From Protonemura montana (lineage: Eukaryota; Arthropoda; Insecta; Plecoptera; Nemouridae), in the NCBI GenBank assembly GCA_947568835.1, contig OX387605.1, forward strand, positions 4,898,001 to 4,962,000: DNA of 64,000 nucleotides, written 5' to 3'. The notes under the pieces were generated by a model. That model was given only the letters and a program-made list of their open reading frames with translations. It searched no databases and had not been told where the DNA came from. The translations under genes were made by a program, and so were the position numbers. Of the stretch, positions 39,001 through 53,160 are shown piece by piece (within the stretch, counting starts at the first letter, position 1; each line of letters starts with the position of its first letter).

Positions 39001-42000
39001 AACGATATTCTCTGATTATTTCTCTTCGTGATACGTCGATTAGTTCCACGAGTGGTTAATATCGCCGCCTGTTTTCAGCGCGCAATGTTACCTCTTTTAT
39101 TTCTCTTTTTTTTTTACAATAATAAGTCGCAGGCTGTTTCAAAACTTACAATGGCAAGTAATTTTCTTTCTAAACTTGGGCGCCATCAATGGAAGGTAAC
39201 CGTGGTACACAAATAGAGACCCCAAAACCAACAAACGAGCATAAACCTTGGTCCGAATGAATTCATGTGTAAGCGAGGCAAGCACGATTCCGGTGCGCAG
39301 TGGTAGCCCCGATCAGAACTACCAACAGAATTAGCATAATTATCATCAACAATATCAATTAGCGTGTGTGTACCTATACACCGCTCTTTGTGTCGTGAAT
39401 ATTTACCTCTCTAATCAAGAGAGGACTTTGTGTTGAATTTAGGTAATTATCACAGCAATTTGCCCATGTACCCGATATGGTCCACTCGTCTCGCGGTCGT
39501 TTTGACAACACTCCTGGTATCGACATCCAGGTGTTTCTCAAATGAGTACCAATTTCGGAATTTTCTTTCAAAGAGCAACCATCCTAGTGATTAGTAATCG
39601 CTTGCTGCCGTTATGTACGCTGGCCAACGCACGAATTACGATTTGAAATGAATAGCAAATAGCACTAAATCCGTGCGCTCAGATTGGTGCCGCGTGCAAA
39701 GGCCAGTTGTTCGTTAAATATTAACACCGCGCTTGGGTAACAACCGATGTTTTTTTTCCGTTTAGCAAGCTTTTGGATCTGCCGCCATGGTGTACTGTTG
39801 GTGGCGACACAGTTGGCAGTCAACTCGCGAAAACCTATAGGAGGTAAATGTGCTTTTCATCTTTGCATGGTGAGGACATTTTTCCTGTAGTACCACACTG
39901 CCAAATAAACAAGTTGAGTTCTCGATTTGCAGTCCTGTGAAATAACATGCCTCTGAAAATGTTATAAGTCAGCTGTGTGACTTACTAATATGTTACATTC
40001 TATTCTAAATCCACCCCATTCTTTACCCCTCCATGTAGTCTCTTCAAGTCATCCATTTTTTGTTCGCCTATCTTATATTGCCCATCTAATGTCTATCCCT
40101 TTGCCAGTCCTAGTTCCAAATCAAGTCACAAAACAACGTGATCAGACGGCGCGGAACGGTATATCAATTTTAGAATTAGACAATAAAATATGATTGCTTT
40201 TCTTGTCCCTTTTCTCGGACAGGGGTTCAAAAGTGGGATGAAAATGTTTGACCGTAACGGCCGGAGCTCAAAGACTGCATGGACCGCCATAATTTGAAAC
40301 TATAAAGCATTTTAGTTGGCCTCCGAGCGACTCGTACAGTTGCGTTACCAGTTCACTATTATTCATTATTTCTTTCTTGCGTTCAAACCAGAGAGAAAGA
40401 TTGCCGCCACCAATTCTTTTCTCGTTAGCTGAAAAAAGTGGCCTCATAATCCGCGAAATGAAATGCGCTACCATCATAGCTTCTACCTTGGCTAACTTTT
40501 TGAGAGACCACGTGCGACTTCTGCTCTCACAGCTCGCCTAATGGAAAACTGTCAGCACATTTCAAATTCCCGAAACTACTTTTGTCTTTTAATCGATTTC
40601 CACTACTTGTGTGCCGCTGTGCCAGCAAGGATTTCAAAACTTCTTTTGTGAAGTCAACTCAGCCACCCTTTTTTTTAATTGTTCTCTTACCACGTATATA
40701 AAAGTTAAAAAGATTTTTAAAAGTCGTAAAATGTAAGAGACCGTAGATGTTTTACCTCTTTTTATCTAGTTGGATTTAAGTGGGTCCTCAACCATCCCAC
40801 ATATTTCATCGAGAGAGAGAGAGCACCTCTAACCGCAAGATTATTATTTTCCATTCTTGGCCATCAAGGCGTAGGAATTAAATGTGAATAAACACGCCGA
40901 TAATATTCTTTCTTTTTACTTGCCGGCCGGGCATTCCTCCTTGCAGTTCAACCGCTGGCACGTCCGACCCCATAGGTGGCCGAAAAATCTCTCATCTCAT
41001 TGTCCGCACACAGTTTGCAATTTCCCAAAACCCTATTCAACACCACAGCTTTACGCAATTATACCGTTACATCGGCGGCAATTCAAACAAAGCAGCTCAA
41101 AAATAGCTGCGGTGTACCAAAGCTGACAACTGACATATAGGCATTTGGCAAGTTTCTCACCTCCATAAGAGGTGATATATCTATGCGTGAAAAGTGTCCG
41201 CGACTCTTTCAGGTATCTTAGAGAATTTATGTTCGCGCCAGCTTACAACATTGTTTGTCCAATTCCTTGAAAGGGTTAGAGCCGCGCTAAAACACGCCAA
41301 TCACAAGAAGAAGGCCGTGAACGGCCAACGAAGAATCACTCGAAGAACAGAAGCAGGCCGTGAGAGTCAAGGCAAGGGGGGTCATTTTGGGGGCGCCAAA
41401 TCCGCCGCGACGGACAAATTATCTGCACGCCGTGAGAGCGAGTTTCGTCTCCAATGAATATGTAAGCTGCGATCGCCACCAAGCGGCGGCGGCACTGAAA
41501 ACGAACGAGTCAGTCGAACCCAAAAGTCCATAAATGACACATTGGGCTCCGTGTCCACGGGCCCGTGTAAAGCCTGCGACGGGCGGGCGGCCACGGCTTT
41601 TATTTGTTTTTTATGGTAAATTGGTAGCGTTGCGCTACGTTGGGTTTTCGTCGCGTTTGATTCCGAGGATGGAGGCGAGGGACCATGTTGGCTGCTCTGC
41701 AGGAAACGACGCAAGACTCCCTCCCTTTATCCTCAACGTTGCGACTTCCCAAAAAAAATCAACCATGGACCCAGTGACGCATGGAGAAAAACTGCAACTA
41801 AGTGATATCGTCTCTAATGCAATCCGCTCAGATTGAGATTATATAGACAAGAAATTGGAAAAAAAAACTGCTGCCCAGGATGTGATACGGAAAGAACTGT
41901 GTATTATTGGTCCTATATAGATACGAAACCAAAAACTGATACATGATGGAAAACGGTTCAATTTAATCTCCGCAAGGCAAATTGCTGTCGGGATGAGTTG

Positions 42001-45000
42001 TGGGAGTTGGTGGGGGCCGTTGGAGCTGTGATCGACCATGCGAAGTACCTGCCAGCCGGAGGCCCGTAGCTTTCATGCCCGGCCGATCGCAACAAAGCGT
42101 GGACGCCGCCGACGCCAACATATAATGCAGCCAGTTCGGGGATACGACGGGCACACACGCGCGACGCTATTGACAAGTCAAAGACAAATGGGTGGAAGAA
42201 TTGTGAAGGAGATTCACGCAGAGAAACGAAGATGAAATAATGTTTCCAGCCGAAATAACAAATTTCTCGTTTCCCCTCTCGTTTGCACGACAATAATTTG
42301 AAGCCCATATTCTTTTTTTTTTTATGTGAAGCACATACGAGAACACGAAATGAAAGCAGCGCTGCGTAACTCGAACTGAAAGGCCCGCTTGAAAGACATT
42401 TTTTTTCTTTTCATCTGTCTTCTTTTTCTATATTTTGAAAGTTTGATAGGTAATCAAGTTTCAGTCGATTTTCCAATCACTCAAAAAGAACAAATCATCG
42501 CGGCCAACAATAAGCAAGCTCCGATTCGCCGACTTCCGGCGGAACGGGTGGACGTTACTTGGACAGGACAGTGCACGGGCTGCCAACTGCCAGAAAAAAG
42601 CCACCCGCTCGTGAAATGGAAACTGTCCACGATCACAATATAGATTACAACCAGCGGCGACCGCAGACGACCGCCGTGACAGCAGATATTATTTTCAATT
42701 TTGTAAATCCGTTTGCTTGTCGTATCTATCTGGCGACTGGTGACCACACAATGCAAGCAAACATGGGAACATTCCGCTTATCCCCCTCTCATCCAATCAG
42801 AAGCCTGGCATAACCAGTTGCCAGGAACATAATATCAGAAATCCATTCACTTGAATTGTCATTATTTTCAAACGCCACTCGACAAATTAGCAAAAACTCT
42901 AGTCGGTAGGAAGAGTTTGGAATCTGAGATCTTTCGTTATATTCATAACTAATTTTACCCTGCTATACCTGCAGCTTTCTACAATAAATTGTTTTCATGT
43001 TACATTTCAGTAGAACAGGTTAATAATTGAAAATGAATCTTGTTCTTACAAAATATAGGTTTTACCTGTTTACGAAATGCGTAAGCCATCGCCGCCATGG
43101 CACTTTCATTAGAGTGCGACTGTCGGCAAGGCACACAACGTTTCAATCGACCGAGTTATCGGTTTTAAGCAAAGCCTAACATACTGTAATAAACAGCTTT
43201 GAATAATTTAATAGCTTTATTACTCCCGCGTGTAACGAGTAGATAGAAAAGCACAAGCGAACATAATAGTGGAACGAAGGTGTCGGTATTACGATTATCA
43301 ACACAGGTAAAACCTTCGCAAAAGAATCTACAAGTTGATCACAACAATTCTATCCGACCGTGGTTAGGTTGCGTTTCTCTGTTGCACCCAGTCCCAATGG
43401 GCTGCGCCGAGCTATTGGCAGTCGTAATTACCCTGACCTTTGACGTCGTCGTCCTCGATGGCAGTACGTGAGAAGTGTCGCGAAGACTTGCGCCCTGTAA
43501 TTACGCTACGTCTCGCCGTTGACAAGGAAGCGACGCCGTCGAGACACCTTTGCGCCCACTCGGTCACTGGGTTCGACTCATGGGTACGACTAGCACCGAC
43601 TCAGCTATGAATACATTGCAGGTTTGAAGGGGCTAAAGATTGTGGAGATGTGGTCGACGGGTTCAAGTTTTAATGACGATTTATTTACGGCGATTGGTGG
43701 ATTTTAGATTTAGGGATAAAAAAAGCTATGTAAAATACGTTATATGTGGCTTTTTGACGTTGAAATTAGAGAAATCTGTAGAGTGGAATGGCAAAATATT
43801 GTTTCATGACCTGTCATGTTATTCTGATCGTTGTATTGCTGTGTACACAATTGAATATTGGCTTCCTGTATCTCTAAAGAATGTTTACTCAAGACTGATA
43901 TTAGGTACGAGCTATACGAGGTATATATACGGTTATTCATGTTATAACAGTTCAATAAGCTTCTAGCAAACTAGCGGTGTAGACAATGCAATGAAAGATC
44001 TGTAGTTTGAAGGGTAAGATTTAGGTCACTCAGTCAACGTAGGAGTCAGACATCTTGGTGTTTCAGAGAACACCAGTTCAAGAAACAATTCGAAAAATCC
44101 ATATCTTGAAAGTCGACATTCGAGAAACCACTAACTCCCCTATTTTCTTTGGAAAGGGTAGCTCATTAAAGTGATCGAAAACGACAACATTATTAGTGAG
44201 GGCCAGACAGCTGTGATAAGAGTAGTTTGGAAAGAAAACGTGAAAAATAGATTAAACAAAAAAACTCGAAAATGCAATTAGAGCGTAATAATCAATATAC
44301 GCTCAATGCGATTTTTTTGTTGTTAGACCTCTCACCCTCGCAGCTATTCATTCACACCGAACAAGAGGACCACATCCTGCTAAGTGATTGAATATTTAAC
44401 AATGCCGGCTGTCTTAATAATACTCGACAGACATGTCGGCAGTGTAAGCCTGGCCAGAAGGGCACACAGTTCTTTTCCCAACAGACTTTTTAGTCATCAC
44501 CATCAAGTTGAAAGTTGAAAAGGGGTGGGTTCAGAGTTTTAAAAACTTTTCATCAACTAGACACGTGAAGTACCAAATGCACACGCACACAACACGCACA
44601 CTCTCTCGGCTGTCAGATGTTTTCGAGGAGCGTTCGTTCTAATCATGATCATCATCTGTGTACCATTAGCGCTAGCAAAGGGTGATCCCTCTATCTGGTG
44701 GTATCCGTATCAGGGGCACCAATCGCCCGAAGGCACGAGCCGAGAGGGGCACCACGTGTGCGATCGCGAATATCGCCACGTGGCGCGACGTCGGTTTCGC
44801 TCCCCCAGGCGTCGTCACACTCGCTTGGTGAACCGACGTCCGCCGCGACGCCATTACTTTCGCGCGATTTGTTTATCGCTCATTCGGATAACAATGCCCA
44901 GTTAGAAACTCTACTTGAATTAATTGATATCACAAGAATGGCAGTCGCTTATTTTCTATCACACAGAGTGAGATTGTTATTTGAATACAATTGGTCTGCA

Positions 45001-48000
45001 TTAAGGTGTAGGTATTGAGTTGTGTGTAGTTACGATTTCTATCGATTACAATTGAATAGGATTCCAATTTAATGGGATGATAGGCAAATGGTTGTTATTA
45101 GCGTAAATCGTTATTCGAAGCAGGCATTGACTGCTAGTGAAAACGTAGTGGTTAAAACTTGAAGGTCTGGTAAGGTTCTTGTTGGAGGCGAGGAAAATAA
45201 TTAAGGTCCGAGATTGGATTGATGAGGCCACCACAGGACTCGTCAAAGATCACAGATTATAGGGTAAATGCGGACGATGATATTAGTACCAGATACAAAG
45301 CCAATTTAAAAATATTCGAACCACTTTCTCATTTTCTTGTCAATCTCAAATTTTGTTAGCGACATGGGTATATTTAAAACTGCTGAGCGAGTTTTTAATT
45401 TTTTTGGTCATGCCAATTAATGTTTACTGTCAATTAATGGTCGTTATTGGTCATGTTTTGGATTTTAATACACCTAACAGCCTACCTACCAACTAGACCC
45501 ATTCTTTTCTCTAAGCTACTAAGCCTTGTTCATTTTCTACGGCAAAAATGCAAACCAGCACGAGCATGTGGAGTTCTGTAATGGTCCTAATAACAAGGTA
45601 GTTTGGTAGCGCGCATTGCTCCTTAGGTCGGTCTTCAATAATCGAACTGGTCACGTACAAATCTCGTTCGATGGAACTTAGTAGCAACCGTCGCTATCGG
45701 CAAATAACCCTTCCTAAATCGCATTCCCCGTGCGTCCCACCCAACCCCCCACTCCCTAGCAAACTGACAAAGTTGCACAGAATATTGATTGAATCACATA
45801 ACATACTGATTATATGTTATTACAAGTTATAAATTTCAAAATTCGATCACTTTTCAGCTTTAATCCAATCCCTTATCCATTAATAACGTTTCTAAATTGA
45901 AATTTGATATTTTAGCGATCATTATAAATTAGTATTCTGAAGTAATTCTATTCCCTGGAGGTGTTGAAAGTGGTGTCGCCTACTGTCACAGGGGGTTGGG
46001 GAAGGGACACACGGAGGTAATAACGGTACGCATTAGGGGATGACGCTCTGCTGCTGCATTGTGGTAGCTTCTACTTCATTTAATCAGCAAAGCAAAAAAA
46101 GTGTCAACCATTCCTTTTTCCCTTTAAAACGTGTCCATGTATGTGTTGAGAGCACCCTAACCTCCCTAACGCTTTGGGCAAATCACTCAGCCAGCCGGGG
46201 GATACACACCCAACAACCCTCGGGAACCCCGACGCGACCCAAAAACGTGGCGTCATCTTTTGAAACTCTTTGAAATGTCGGTCTGTGCAAAGGTTGTTTG
46301 CAGTTTTATCGAACAGTGTCTATTGTTTGGTCAGCTAATGTCCATAATGCCGTACTAGCTTCACAATGTTGTAACTCTAACGTGGGAAAGCTGAGATGGG
46401 TTGCCACTAGGCGATCATTTCAATGATAATGCTCGGACGTGCTATTATAGGAAACTCTGAGAGCGTGCTGCACTTTCGACAACATGACACTGCTATTGAT
46501 GATGCACTTTGTTGATGCACATGCACTCGCATGCGTCGATGTCGATGTGTTTATTGTGAACTTATTAGATATGCACCGCTGCTTGCAACGCCATGTTTAA
46601 TTAAAATTATTTCTAGGATAATCGTGAATTAAATTAGCATATAATATCACTTGATGCATTTTTTTATTTTTTTATTTTTAGCATTCTGTGCTTCGGAGTT
46701 GGCTTATTTTACCACGTTTTTTCATCACACGCTGCTATCGCCTGTGAACTCCTATCTCTAGCAATCCACGTTATGAAACTGCCTGTGATCGCCCCAAATA
46801 CGTGCAACCATTCGTTATGAAATGAAATTCATTCGGACCCACGGACGATAAAAGTAAAAACGCACTCATAACTTTCCCTAAGACAGAAACCAGCCCGCTG
46901 GCAGTCAAATACGAAACTCAACACTATTTCCACGACTATAATCACCGTAATAATCGCGGAATCAAAGGTATTCTCGCCAGCAACTGGCTTGATCGCGATA
47001 AAAAGCAGACAACAGAATCTATCGATGATGATGATGGACACGCCCGAGGCTGGCCTAGACCTTTGCGCGTCCGGCAGATTCGATCGCCGGATATGTGCCA
47101 TAGGTTGACGCCGATGGGCGGAGTTCTGCCACAATAGCCTGTGCAGAAAAGCAACACTTGCCGTATTGCAATTGCGTGCCGGCGACTCACATATGACACC
47201 CGAGACTCGCTAAGCTTGACAGACCGGACAATTCGTGACCCGCCTATTAGCATTATTATCCTGTAGCCTTCATGTGTCACCTCGATGTAATTCGAATTGT
47301 TATTTATTGTCCACTGAAAAACTATTAGCGTATTAACTATTTGCTTTTACAAGCTGTAATTTATCAGCGAAATGACACTTGCGATGAGATTTTTAATAAA
47401 TCATGAGTAATAAGTTACGTGGCACTCGTTTAAAATTGATTTGTTTGATTTTATACGGAAATTGAATCACGTGGCTGGCGTTTAAGTCATACAGGCACAC
47501 CTTTTGATGGCGGTACACCTTCGAGCGCACGCGGGTTGCTTACTTCGATCGTCAAGGCTTCTGGCATTCGCCATTAATGAAATTAAATTCTAACGTTGAA
47601 TTCCCTTGACGCCTTTCTTGAGGTTGTCGCAGCTAACGACTCGTCCCCGCGCACTCCCCGATATAAATTAATCTACCGCCAAATTCCGCGTCTAATAAAA
47701 CATTGGAAAGAGCGACAAGCTTTTAAAAGTCGTTTACCGCGCAGTGAAATTGATCGAAATGACAGATCCCAAACAACGAAAGCACCTCGCTTCGCTTCCG
47801 TCTCACTTGACTTTCTTATCTGAACGCTAATCTAGGCCTGCCTAAGGGAATACTGCAGAGCGAAAAACACGGAGTTTTATGGATTCGGAGTTGTAAAAAT
47901 ATTTTTAAATTTCATGCGAAGCCTTTTAAGGCTGACGTGCGCCTCGCTAGTTTCCGTTTCTTTCAAAAAAATAAAACACTAGCGTGTGTGACTTCAAAAA

Positions 48001-48317
48001 AAAAACTTGATGGAAATATGACGTTTCTTTTTAATTCGCTTCGCTTTTGTATACTTTAGTAGAATGACAGGCAACGCGAATATACAAACAACGGTGGCAT
48101 CGAGTGAAAAGGTTCCCTCAGCCTTCATTAAGTACCAGTTTGAGGTATAAGTACATTGTAAAAGCACCCTTAGCGACATTAAATCTGGTCCTACTCGTGT
48201 CATTTAATCCTAAAATATAATGTATTATTCGCATTGTGATCGTTTGATCAAAGGTCTAGCTTTATGATGATGACACGTTTAACAAATGGATTGACAATAG
48301 AGGGTTGCTGAAAAGAT

Positions 48318-48339
48318 ACACGCACACACACGCACACAC
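48318..48339 (+). repeat. (CA)n microsatellite with CG interruptions
   Basis: The run alternates ACAC with two CGCACACA segments. It is an ordinary dinucleotide repeat. Confidence 0.9.
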
Positions 48340-49436
48340 GATACAGAACACCCCTAGCCAAAAAGCACAGTATCACAGACACAAACACACATTGGATATA
48401 TACGCACTATGTCAACTACGCGTTTCGACTCGGCTATACGCATAGAGTGGCCAGCCACTTTCCGCGCGACTGGCCGGATCGCAGGCGAACACCAACGCAC
48501 AGCAAAAGCCGCTCGATGTGGAGCGAAAATGTTACGCAGCGACGCCGTCGCAAATTGATGCGGTGGAGGTTTTCATTAGTGGAGCCGCAAAACGGTCAGA
48601 AATTAAGTTTTCCCTTTGATTGATAATTTATGGCAAACTCTTTGATGTTCTAATGCAGCGCCGTTGGCCAAAAATAGGGGTGCGTTGCGGAATAAAATGA
48701 ACAAAATCTCCTATTTTCTCCTCAGCCGTTTGCACGCTGGTGTTATTACAGGAACGATTTTCGAAATTACCACCACATATAGTGTAGCAACTGATCAGTT
48801 TCAAATTTGCAGGTGAGCGAATTTGTTTGCTGCCATCGCCGAGTGAGCAGCCGTCTAATTGCAAACCACATACTGATTTCTGCGAAAGTGGGAGGGTAAA
48901 CACGATACCCAGCCCAAGTTTCAGGTATCGCGATTCGTTTCCACCAGCTATCGTTATTAATTAATTCCTTATAGCTTCCTCAGGCACGTATAACAAAATA
49001 AAGGAGGAAGACGTTGTCCTTCACTAAAACACCATTAAATATGCAATAGTCTAGGGCACTTGGCCAAAGATAATCTAATATTTCACGAGGACTTTAAGAC
49101 AAAGATGCATTTTATATTGTCCCGAATGAAATGCATATGTACTCGCAATATGAAATTCATCTCTCCACGCCACGGGAAATGTTTACTACCCTTCCTTTCT
49201 TACAGAGCGTCACGAAAACTTATTAAAACATGATTTCTACGATTATTATTATCCCCAGGGCAGCGCTCGGGTAGAACCTAGCGAACAACTTTTAAAAAAC
49301 ACAGACTTTGCATTATTTTTATGCAGCAGACAGGTTCGTTGTGTGCAGGCAACGAATAGGAAACAGCTGCAAGCAACATCATCCGCTGCGAGTAGCGCAG
49401 CGCCTATACTAGTACGTGAGTGCATGGCAAATGTCT

Positions 49437-49489
49437 GGGGGGCAGCGGGGGCCACGGGGTCTCTGAGAGGAAGGTTGGGGGGGCGGGGA
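49437..49489 (+). repeat. G-rich block
   Basis: The plus strand has runs of six, five, four, seven and four G within 53 bases, the first three separated by four-base spacers. It could fold as a G-quadruplex. Its neighbours are of ordinary composition. Confidence 0.65.
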
Positions 49490-50587
49490 GTCTGAAGAGC
49501 GAGCGCCCTAATGAAACTCCAGTTCCACATCCCTGGGGGTCACCTGCCCACAACATCTGCCCGGCCTATTCAGGTACTTCCCACTAAAAACCGCCCCAAG
49601 ATAAAGAACGTATATCACCAACACTTATGCATCACTGGACAGAAAATCTCACAAGTCTCCTTTATGTGATATTATTTTAAAATTTCGAGAAAAATATGAA
49701 AGACTCGCACATAACAGAATACGAATGCCATGAGAAACTACGTTTGAGAGACAATTGAGACACGAACCGATCCTAAGGTATCTCGCCCATCAATAGAAAT
49801 CACAATTGGCATATGATGAGATGTAAAAAGGAGCCCCGGGATCAGTTCTGCAGTGGTACGTGTCACACCGATTGGGGAGCGGATTACAGAGATCTATCGT
49901 AGAACGCAACGCGGCAAGAGGCAGTCATTGCTCGGGGGCAGCCGAGGCGCGGGTCGCATTGCATTGTCTGGTGCACGCCTGCGACCACCTTTAACCATGT
50001 TCCAACTATCCGGCGACGGCGAAACCACATTCAGCTCATCACGTTTCCCGCGAGACAATTGCTCAAATTAACGTGGCTGCTGAAGATTGCTTCTTGCAGC
50101 ACTGTACCACACTGGCTGGCATGCCACACCTGCAGCGATTGCCGATCGGCCGACTCGCTCGCACAGGTACAAGAATGGCTTCGTCGGTCCCGACTCCAAG
50201 CTGGCTGCATAGCAGGTAGCCGTACCTGAGATATCACGGAGTGAAACTTTCTAAGCAATATTGACACAATGTATCCGTTTGGTATTTTTCCTTTTATTAT
50301 CGAAAACTCTTATCCATCTTCCAAAAGAATCGACGCATGACTTGCCATCTTAGAAAAACAAGATAACTTTACCTTTTCAAACACCTAAAAGCATTTTGGG
50401 AGATAGTTGTTCCCACTTTCCCAGACGAGTGTAGCTAGTTGACACGGCGACAACTTCAGGAAAACCACTCAAATTATTGGCTGACAACATTTCTCGCTGA
50501 CTCTGCTTTAATTTTCCTCGGTTTTTCATGATCCGACGTCAAACATACGATAGCTGGCGTCGGTAACCTAGTTCCCAGACCACACAG

Positions 50588-50607
50588 CGTCGGCGTCGGC
50601 GTCGCCG
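50588..50607 (+). repeat. (GCGTCG)3 array
   Basis: Three tandem units of the same GGCGTC hexamer in another register, followed by CC. The flanks do not resemble those of the array at 10409. Confidence 0.95.
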
Positions 50608-51823
50608 AGTACCCTGCGGCGTGATCCTGACGTCATCGGCCGAACGCGATAAGGAGTCGAGGACACTCGCCCACTAATCCCTGTTCGCGGAAAACAAATG
50701 TTGGGTTTGCACGAGGCCTGATGATCGAACGCGGCCAGACACACGTTAGTTCGGGGTCCAGCAGTCGATTATTCACTCTTGCAATGCCAAAAGTTACGCC
50801 ACCCCCCGTCCGAACGCCCGACCGCAAAACAATAAATTGCGTCCCTATTTCTGGCCAGACGCGAGGGCGTGGTGAGCATGGGAAAGAAATACGAGTGCGG
50901 ACACAGAACATTCTCACGTTGCCTCATTATTACACTTCTTAATTTAGAACCACACACCCACACAAGTATGCACGCGCGCATTGGGTTCTAATTGGAACCA
51001 AGAACAATTGCCAATTCGCAGTTCTTCTACGTGGTTAAGCGTCCTCATAACTGGGTGCATTTCATCCGAGCGGTGCATTGTTTCCGTCAGCGTTTTTACC
51101 TTCGCCAGCTGGTGAGTGTGCACGGAAGGGGAAACAAGTTCGGCAATCACCAATATATCGCTGCTAATTAATCCACTCACACAAGTCGAAATCCAATGCG
51201 GTGCCCATTGTAGTGTGCCGGCCGGACAGAGCCAGCACTTTTGGCCGCGATATATGTAGGTGTACACCATGGCGTATAATTAGTCCACATTGCAGATAAC
51301 TTTTCAAATAAAAATAACGGGTCGCGCATTACAAATGATCTCCATTATCCAGTTAATTACCAGCAAACACACAAAAACCTTATAATCTCCTCATAAGCGG
51401 GGCGGTTTAACAAAGCGAATAATTAGGCTGGATGCTGCTCGGGATGAAACAGGATCAAGTGACGCGATATTCCGAGCGTCGCGACGCGTCGCGGCGTCGA
51501 TTTACACGGACGGACGCCGCTATACAGTCGCGCCAATTCCAGCCAAATGTCAGCCCGGTATAATTCCGTGAATCTCTTTACTCTCGTTGCACTTGAATTT
51601 CATGTCGGGTCATTAACGACCGTTGTCAAAACGAGCAAGTGATAATGATCATGGAGCATGGAGTCCGCGACAAAGATTTCACTTTATTAGTCAACGGGGA
51701 CCTATAAGGTTTTCAATGGGGCATTTCGGACAATGGTCAGTCTCTTGTAGGCTAATTCGTTCACGCAATGCCGGCTAGCCTTAATTGAGTATATAGAGTA
51801 TAGCGTGTGTCTGTGTAGGTATG

Positions 51824-51846
51824 GCATGCATGCATGCATGTGTGTG
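51824..51846 (+). repeat. (GCAT)n then (TG)n compound microsatellite
   Basis: Four GCAT units and a G, followed by three TG units. A shorter ATGCATGCATG run occurs 1.2 kb away near 53012. Confidence 0.95.
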
Positions 51847-51902
51847 CTTTGACCCGCTGTCCGGGGCCTTGGCTCGACTCCAGGCGATTCCCCTGACAAT
51901 TG

Positions 51903-51950
51903 CCCCCCACCCCCCTAACCATCGCCTCCGAACCACCCCCGAACACCCCC
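51903..51950 (-). repeat. C-rich block (G-rich on the minus strand)
   Basis: The plus strand has C6, A, C6, then about 20 mixed bases, then C5, GAACA, C5. On the minus strand this gives four G-tracts, though the middle loop is long, so quadruplex formation is less certain than at 32898-32921. Confidence 0.55.
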
Positions 51951-53084
51951 GGCCGCACGGGCAGAGAAGATCGCGAGGCGGTGGAGGCGGCGCTCTCCGA
52001 AACACTGCATTGTTCGGGAGCTCGCACCCCCGACGCCGTCGCTTCCGCCGCAGCCTCATTCAAAACTCTTGCTAGTCAAAGGAGAGAGATATCGATTCGG
52101 TAGGGCCTATGCCTTTAGCTTTTGGGTCACTCATTCAAAAGTGCCTTTTATAGTACAATGCAGTCAGCTCATTGCTACAATTTAATTTTCTTTGAACTTC
52201 ACTACATCTCTTTTAGAATTTACGAAAAAAGAAATGTAACAATGTGGGTAGAAAGTGTGGTTTCTGAAGTTCTGAAATGCGGCGGGGTTGAGGACTTTGA
52301 AGCGAGAAATGTATCGATGTTTTAAAAGTGTGGGTGCTCAACCCATGCACCTCCTCAAGAGTTCTTTTATGAAAAGAAACATATACATGAAACTCTCGAG
52401 GATATTCGGGCGAGTATTTACGTAGGAAAACATCGGTGCGTTCTATAGTCTTACCGAAAACGCCAAATCGCTCCAAAGGGTTCGATTCACCCAGAAGACT
52501 GACAGGAAACTTACCTAAAACAAAAGAAAAAAACACAATAAGATTCAATGTTACATTGCAGAAGCAACCATTTTTCATTAAGCGCGATGAAAATATGGAA
52601 ATTCACGGACAAAAGCCTAGGGTTTGTGCCACACACAAAGCACCGCCACCGAAATTTCCCCACAAAGCGATGATCAACTTGAAAACTTGATTGAAAACTC
52701 GAAAACGGGGGAAATTATCCCTTAATATCGCGCACACTCCACCAAGCCTAAATGAGCTAGCCATGTGCACACTCAAGTGCCTGTACGCACAGTACAGCTT
52801 TAAACTTGATCCGTCGAAATCTTGGTATTGGAACCAGTGCAAACAGTTTAACTCAAGCAATAAACCACAGCGAATCTTCCCACGCACAACAAGCTCTCGT
52901 GTCCGTCCAAAAAGGGGATGAATTTAAATTACAGTTTCAGCGTGTGCTTTTAACTCTTTTATAAAGCCTACGGGGTTGCTACACATCTCCTCTGGGCATA
53001 TTACATGGGATCATGCATGCATGTGCACACTTGAGCGGCCTGCAACTGGCAATGACATGTTACTGGCAAACAGAGCCCTTTCGT

Positions 53085-53160
53085 TGGGCGCTCAGTAGCG
53101 CGGGATATGCGGGCGCTGCCCTTGAGGCACCAGGGGTCGATCCTGGGCTTGCACGGTACA
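53085..53160 (+). mobile_element. tRNA-like segment, candidate SINE head
   Basis: The segment has an A-box-like block (TGGGCGCTCAGTAGCGCGG, about 53085-53104) followed some 30 bases later by a B-box-like block (GGGGTCGATCCTGG, about 53133-53146), the internal RNA polymerase III promoter arrangement of a tRNA. There is no complete cloverleaf and the acceptor arms do not pair, so this is not a working tRNA gene. A tRNA-derived SINE is the likeliest explanation. The 3' body, tail and target-site duplication were not delimited. Confidence 0.4.

Larger units (their letters stand above)
35001..51000 (-). other. Probable long 5' intron or upstream flank, middle part
   Basis: No exon or gene was recognised. 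The stretch holds a G-rich block at 35854-36010 that includes one CGTCGCGACG palindrome, a CA-rich tract at 48318-48339, a G-rich block at 49437-49489, and a (GCGTCG)3 array at 50588-50607. The region 47281-47480 is AT-rich with several homeodomain-like sites. Open frames are short and unconvincing. The boundary between intron and intergenic flank cannot be placed from the sequence. Confidence 0.5.

Noticed and set aside
43569..43583. B-box-like GGTTCGACTC, suggesting a tRNA or SINE.
   Set aside because: No A box at a suitable distance and no pairing arms; a single 10-base motif is not enough. The similar match near 52479 was rejected for the same reason.
52213..52578. 121-codon minus-strand open frame.
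   Set aside because: It begins in a T-rich tract, has low-complexity Phe/Leu/Ser/His content and overlaps open frames on the other strand; no family resemblance.
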